Of a stretch of 15,938 bases of DNA, positions 15,097 to 15,938 are shown piece after piece. Below the pieces are notes generated by a model that was given only the letters and a program-made list of their open reading frames with translations, searched no databases and was not told where the DNA came from. Source of the DNA: Deltaproteobacteria bacterium (GTDB lineage: Bacteria > Myxococcota_A > Polyangia > HGW-17 > SLPX01); NCBI GenBank assembly GCA_011390535.1, contig JAABSF010000013.1, forward strand, positions 1 to 15,938, in the 5' to 3' direction. A program made the position numbers and the translations under genes. Numbering within the stretch: the first letter of the stretch is position 1; the number at the start of each line of letters is the position of its first letter.

Positions 15097-15938
15097 ATGA
15101 AAGTTACCTGTGATAAATGTGGCGCCGGCTATGATATTCAGGATGAAAGAATTCCGGAAGAGGGCATGACCATGAAATGCCCGAAATGTCTGGTGTCATT
15201 CAGGGTCAAAAAAGATGGGGTGGAAAAAAGTTCTCCCGGGCTGGACAAGAGCAGGACTATTTTAGGCATCGGTATCCAGAAGAAAGGGTTGCTGGATTCT
15301 TTGACTAAAATGCAAAACAAAAAAAAGTCTGATGACCCAAAAAAACCGGCCGGTTCAATGGGGGCGATAGTAACACCAGCCAAAAAAGATGCTGGAGCTT
15401 CGAATAAAGCTTCAGGGCCTACAACTCTCCCTGGTGTTGGTAGTGCAAGAGCTGCCGATTCAGAAGACGATGAATTTTTTGTCAAAAGATATACAGGGAG
15501 AGTTTTTGGGCCTTTCCCTGTGAGCTCAATCAGCAAGATGCTCATTGAAGGTAAACTGGAAGGAAACGAGGAGATATCAGAGGACAAAGAGATCTGGAGA
15601 TCTCTGGAAAGCCACTCTTTATTGAAAGACGCCAAGTCGGGAAAGGCAGCTCATGAGGAGCAAAAAGAGAAGTTGGAGGAAAAACCTGACTTACCGGCTT
15701 TGAAAAAGAAGCGGGAAAGCTCTGTGCCGGAGCTGCCTACGTTGAAGAGACGAGAAGAGTCGGCGCCTGATTTACCTGCATTGAAGACGAAGAAGGATTC
15801 AGCGCCGGAGCTGCCCACGGTAAAAAAGCGGGAGAGATCGGCACCTGAGCTGCCTACGTTAAAGAGACGAGAAGAGTCGGCACCTGATTTACCTGCATTG
15901 AAGACGAAGAAGGATTCAGCGCCGGAGCTGCCCACGGT
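15097..15938 (+). CDS. Zinc-ribbon (MJ0042-type) and GYF-like domain protein with 13-residue repeats, 3'-truncated by window end
   Basis: The first 280 residues are visible and no stop is reached. Residues 1-38 form an MJ0042-type zinc ribbon with Cys5, Cys8, Cys28 and Cys31 (CDKCGAGYDI and MKCPKC). A Lys/Ser/Ala/Pro-rich linker follows (40-125). Residues about 127-175 (YTGRVFGPFPVSSISKMLIE, then EIWRSL) match the pattern of GYF_2-like (DUF4339) domains, which bind peptides. From residue 198 there is a run of 13-residue units of the form (D/E)-L-P-(A/T)-(L/V)-K-x-(K/R)-x-x-S-A-P, continuing out of the window. This layout is common in Myxococcota-like bacteria, where such proteins often also carry TM segments and TPRs; those would lie beyond the edge. 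The start is ATG with GGGAG at 15085-15089 and a 7-base spacer. Role unknown. Confidence 0.85.
   Translation, partial: MKVTCDKCGAGYDIQDERIPEEGMTMKCPKCLVSFRVKKDGVEKSSPGLDKSRTILGIGIQKKGLLDSLTKMQNKKKSDDPKKPAGSMGAIVTPAKKDAGASNKASGPTTLPGVGSARAADSEDDEFFVKRYTGRVFGPFPVSSISKMLIEGKLEGNEEISEDKEIWRSLESHSLLKDAKSGKAAHEEQKEKLEEKPDLPALKKKRESSVPELPTLKRREESAPDLPALKTKKDSAPELPTVKKRERSAPELPTLKRREESAPDLPALKTKKDSAPELPT
15733..15938 (+). repeat. 117-bp higher-order tandem repeat (3 x 39 bp) inside the zinc-ribbon gene
   Basis: The 39-bp coding units group in threes: CTGCCTACGTT occurs at 15733 and again at 15850, exactly 117 bp apart, and the visible 89 bp of the second super-unit differ from the first at two positions. 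The 13-residue units within a super-unit are far less alike. This indicates recent duplication of a three-unit block, and copy number may vary between strains. Confidence 0.85.

Noticed and set aside
15138..15935. Long open frames on the minus strand opposite the zinc-ribbon gene
   Set aside because: They mirror the repetitive coding of the plus strand (Gly/Ser/Phe-rich antisense of the Lys/Glu/Pro repeat); the plus-strand frame has a proper start, ribosome binding site and Cys motifs.

Overview
This window looks like a chromosomal segment of a bacterium from the Myxococcota/Bradymonadota-like ('deltaproteobacterial') lineages with moderate to low GC. The evidence is a membrane-anchored Ser/Thr kinase with a myxobacterial-style HRD-[IV]-S-P catalytic loop, an MJ0042-type zinc-ribbon plus GYF-like protein with a repeat-rich tail, a C-terminal module with two hydrophobic segments and a short Cys-containing loop, and a CPBP-type membrane protein with an E-F-F-F-R-G motif. 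The genus cannot be fixed from sequence alone. No tRNA, rRNA, CRISPR array, insertion sequence or phage gene was seen.

Layout: (1) 1-661, plus strand: the 3' end of a gene that enters from the left edge, apparently with a +1 frameshift near 44-49. (2) 751-13608, minus strand: eight genes read right to left. They are hisS; a Na+/phosphate symporter with a PhoU-like gene; a second symporter/PhoU pair that is a clear duplicate of the first; gatE and gatD (the archaeal-type Glu-tRNA(Gln) amidotransferase); and a 964-residue protein with two complete Ser/Thr kinase domains, one membrane segment and C-terminal TPRs. (3) 13882 to the right edge, plus strand: a CPBP-family membrane protein and a zinc-ribbon/GYF-like protein whose tail is a 13-residue repeat organised in 117-bp super-units; it runs off the window.

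How the genes relate: gatE-gatD (67-bp gap) make one enzyme that amidates misacylated Glu-tRNA(Gln), and hisS charges tRNA(His), so two translation-fidelity functions flank the phosphate cassettes. Each symporter gene is followed closely (39 and 60 bp) by its PhoU-like partner and preceded by a long gap (313 and 376 bp), which suggests two separately controlled symporter-PhoU transcription units. The kinase has its own 275-bp upstream region containing two perfect inverted repeats.

Most notable points: an archaeal-type GatDE in a bacterial setting; the duplicated, ungapped symporter/PhoU cassette with a nearly invariant PhoU C-terminal half; the double kinase with a 10-bp perfect inverted repeat directly in front of its ribosome binding site; and the frameshift at the left edge.
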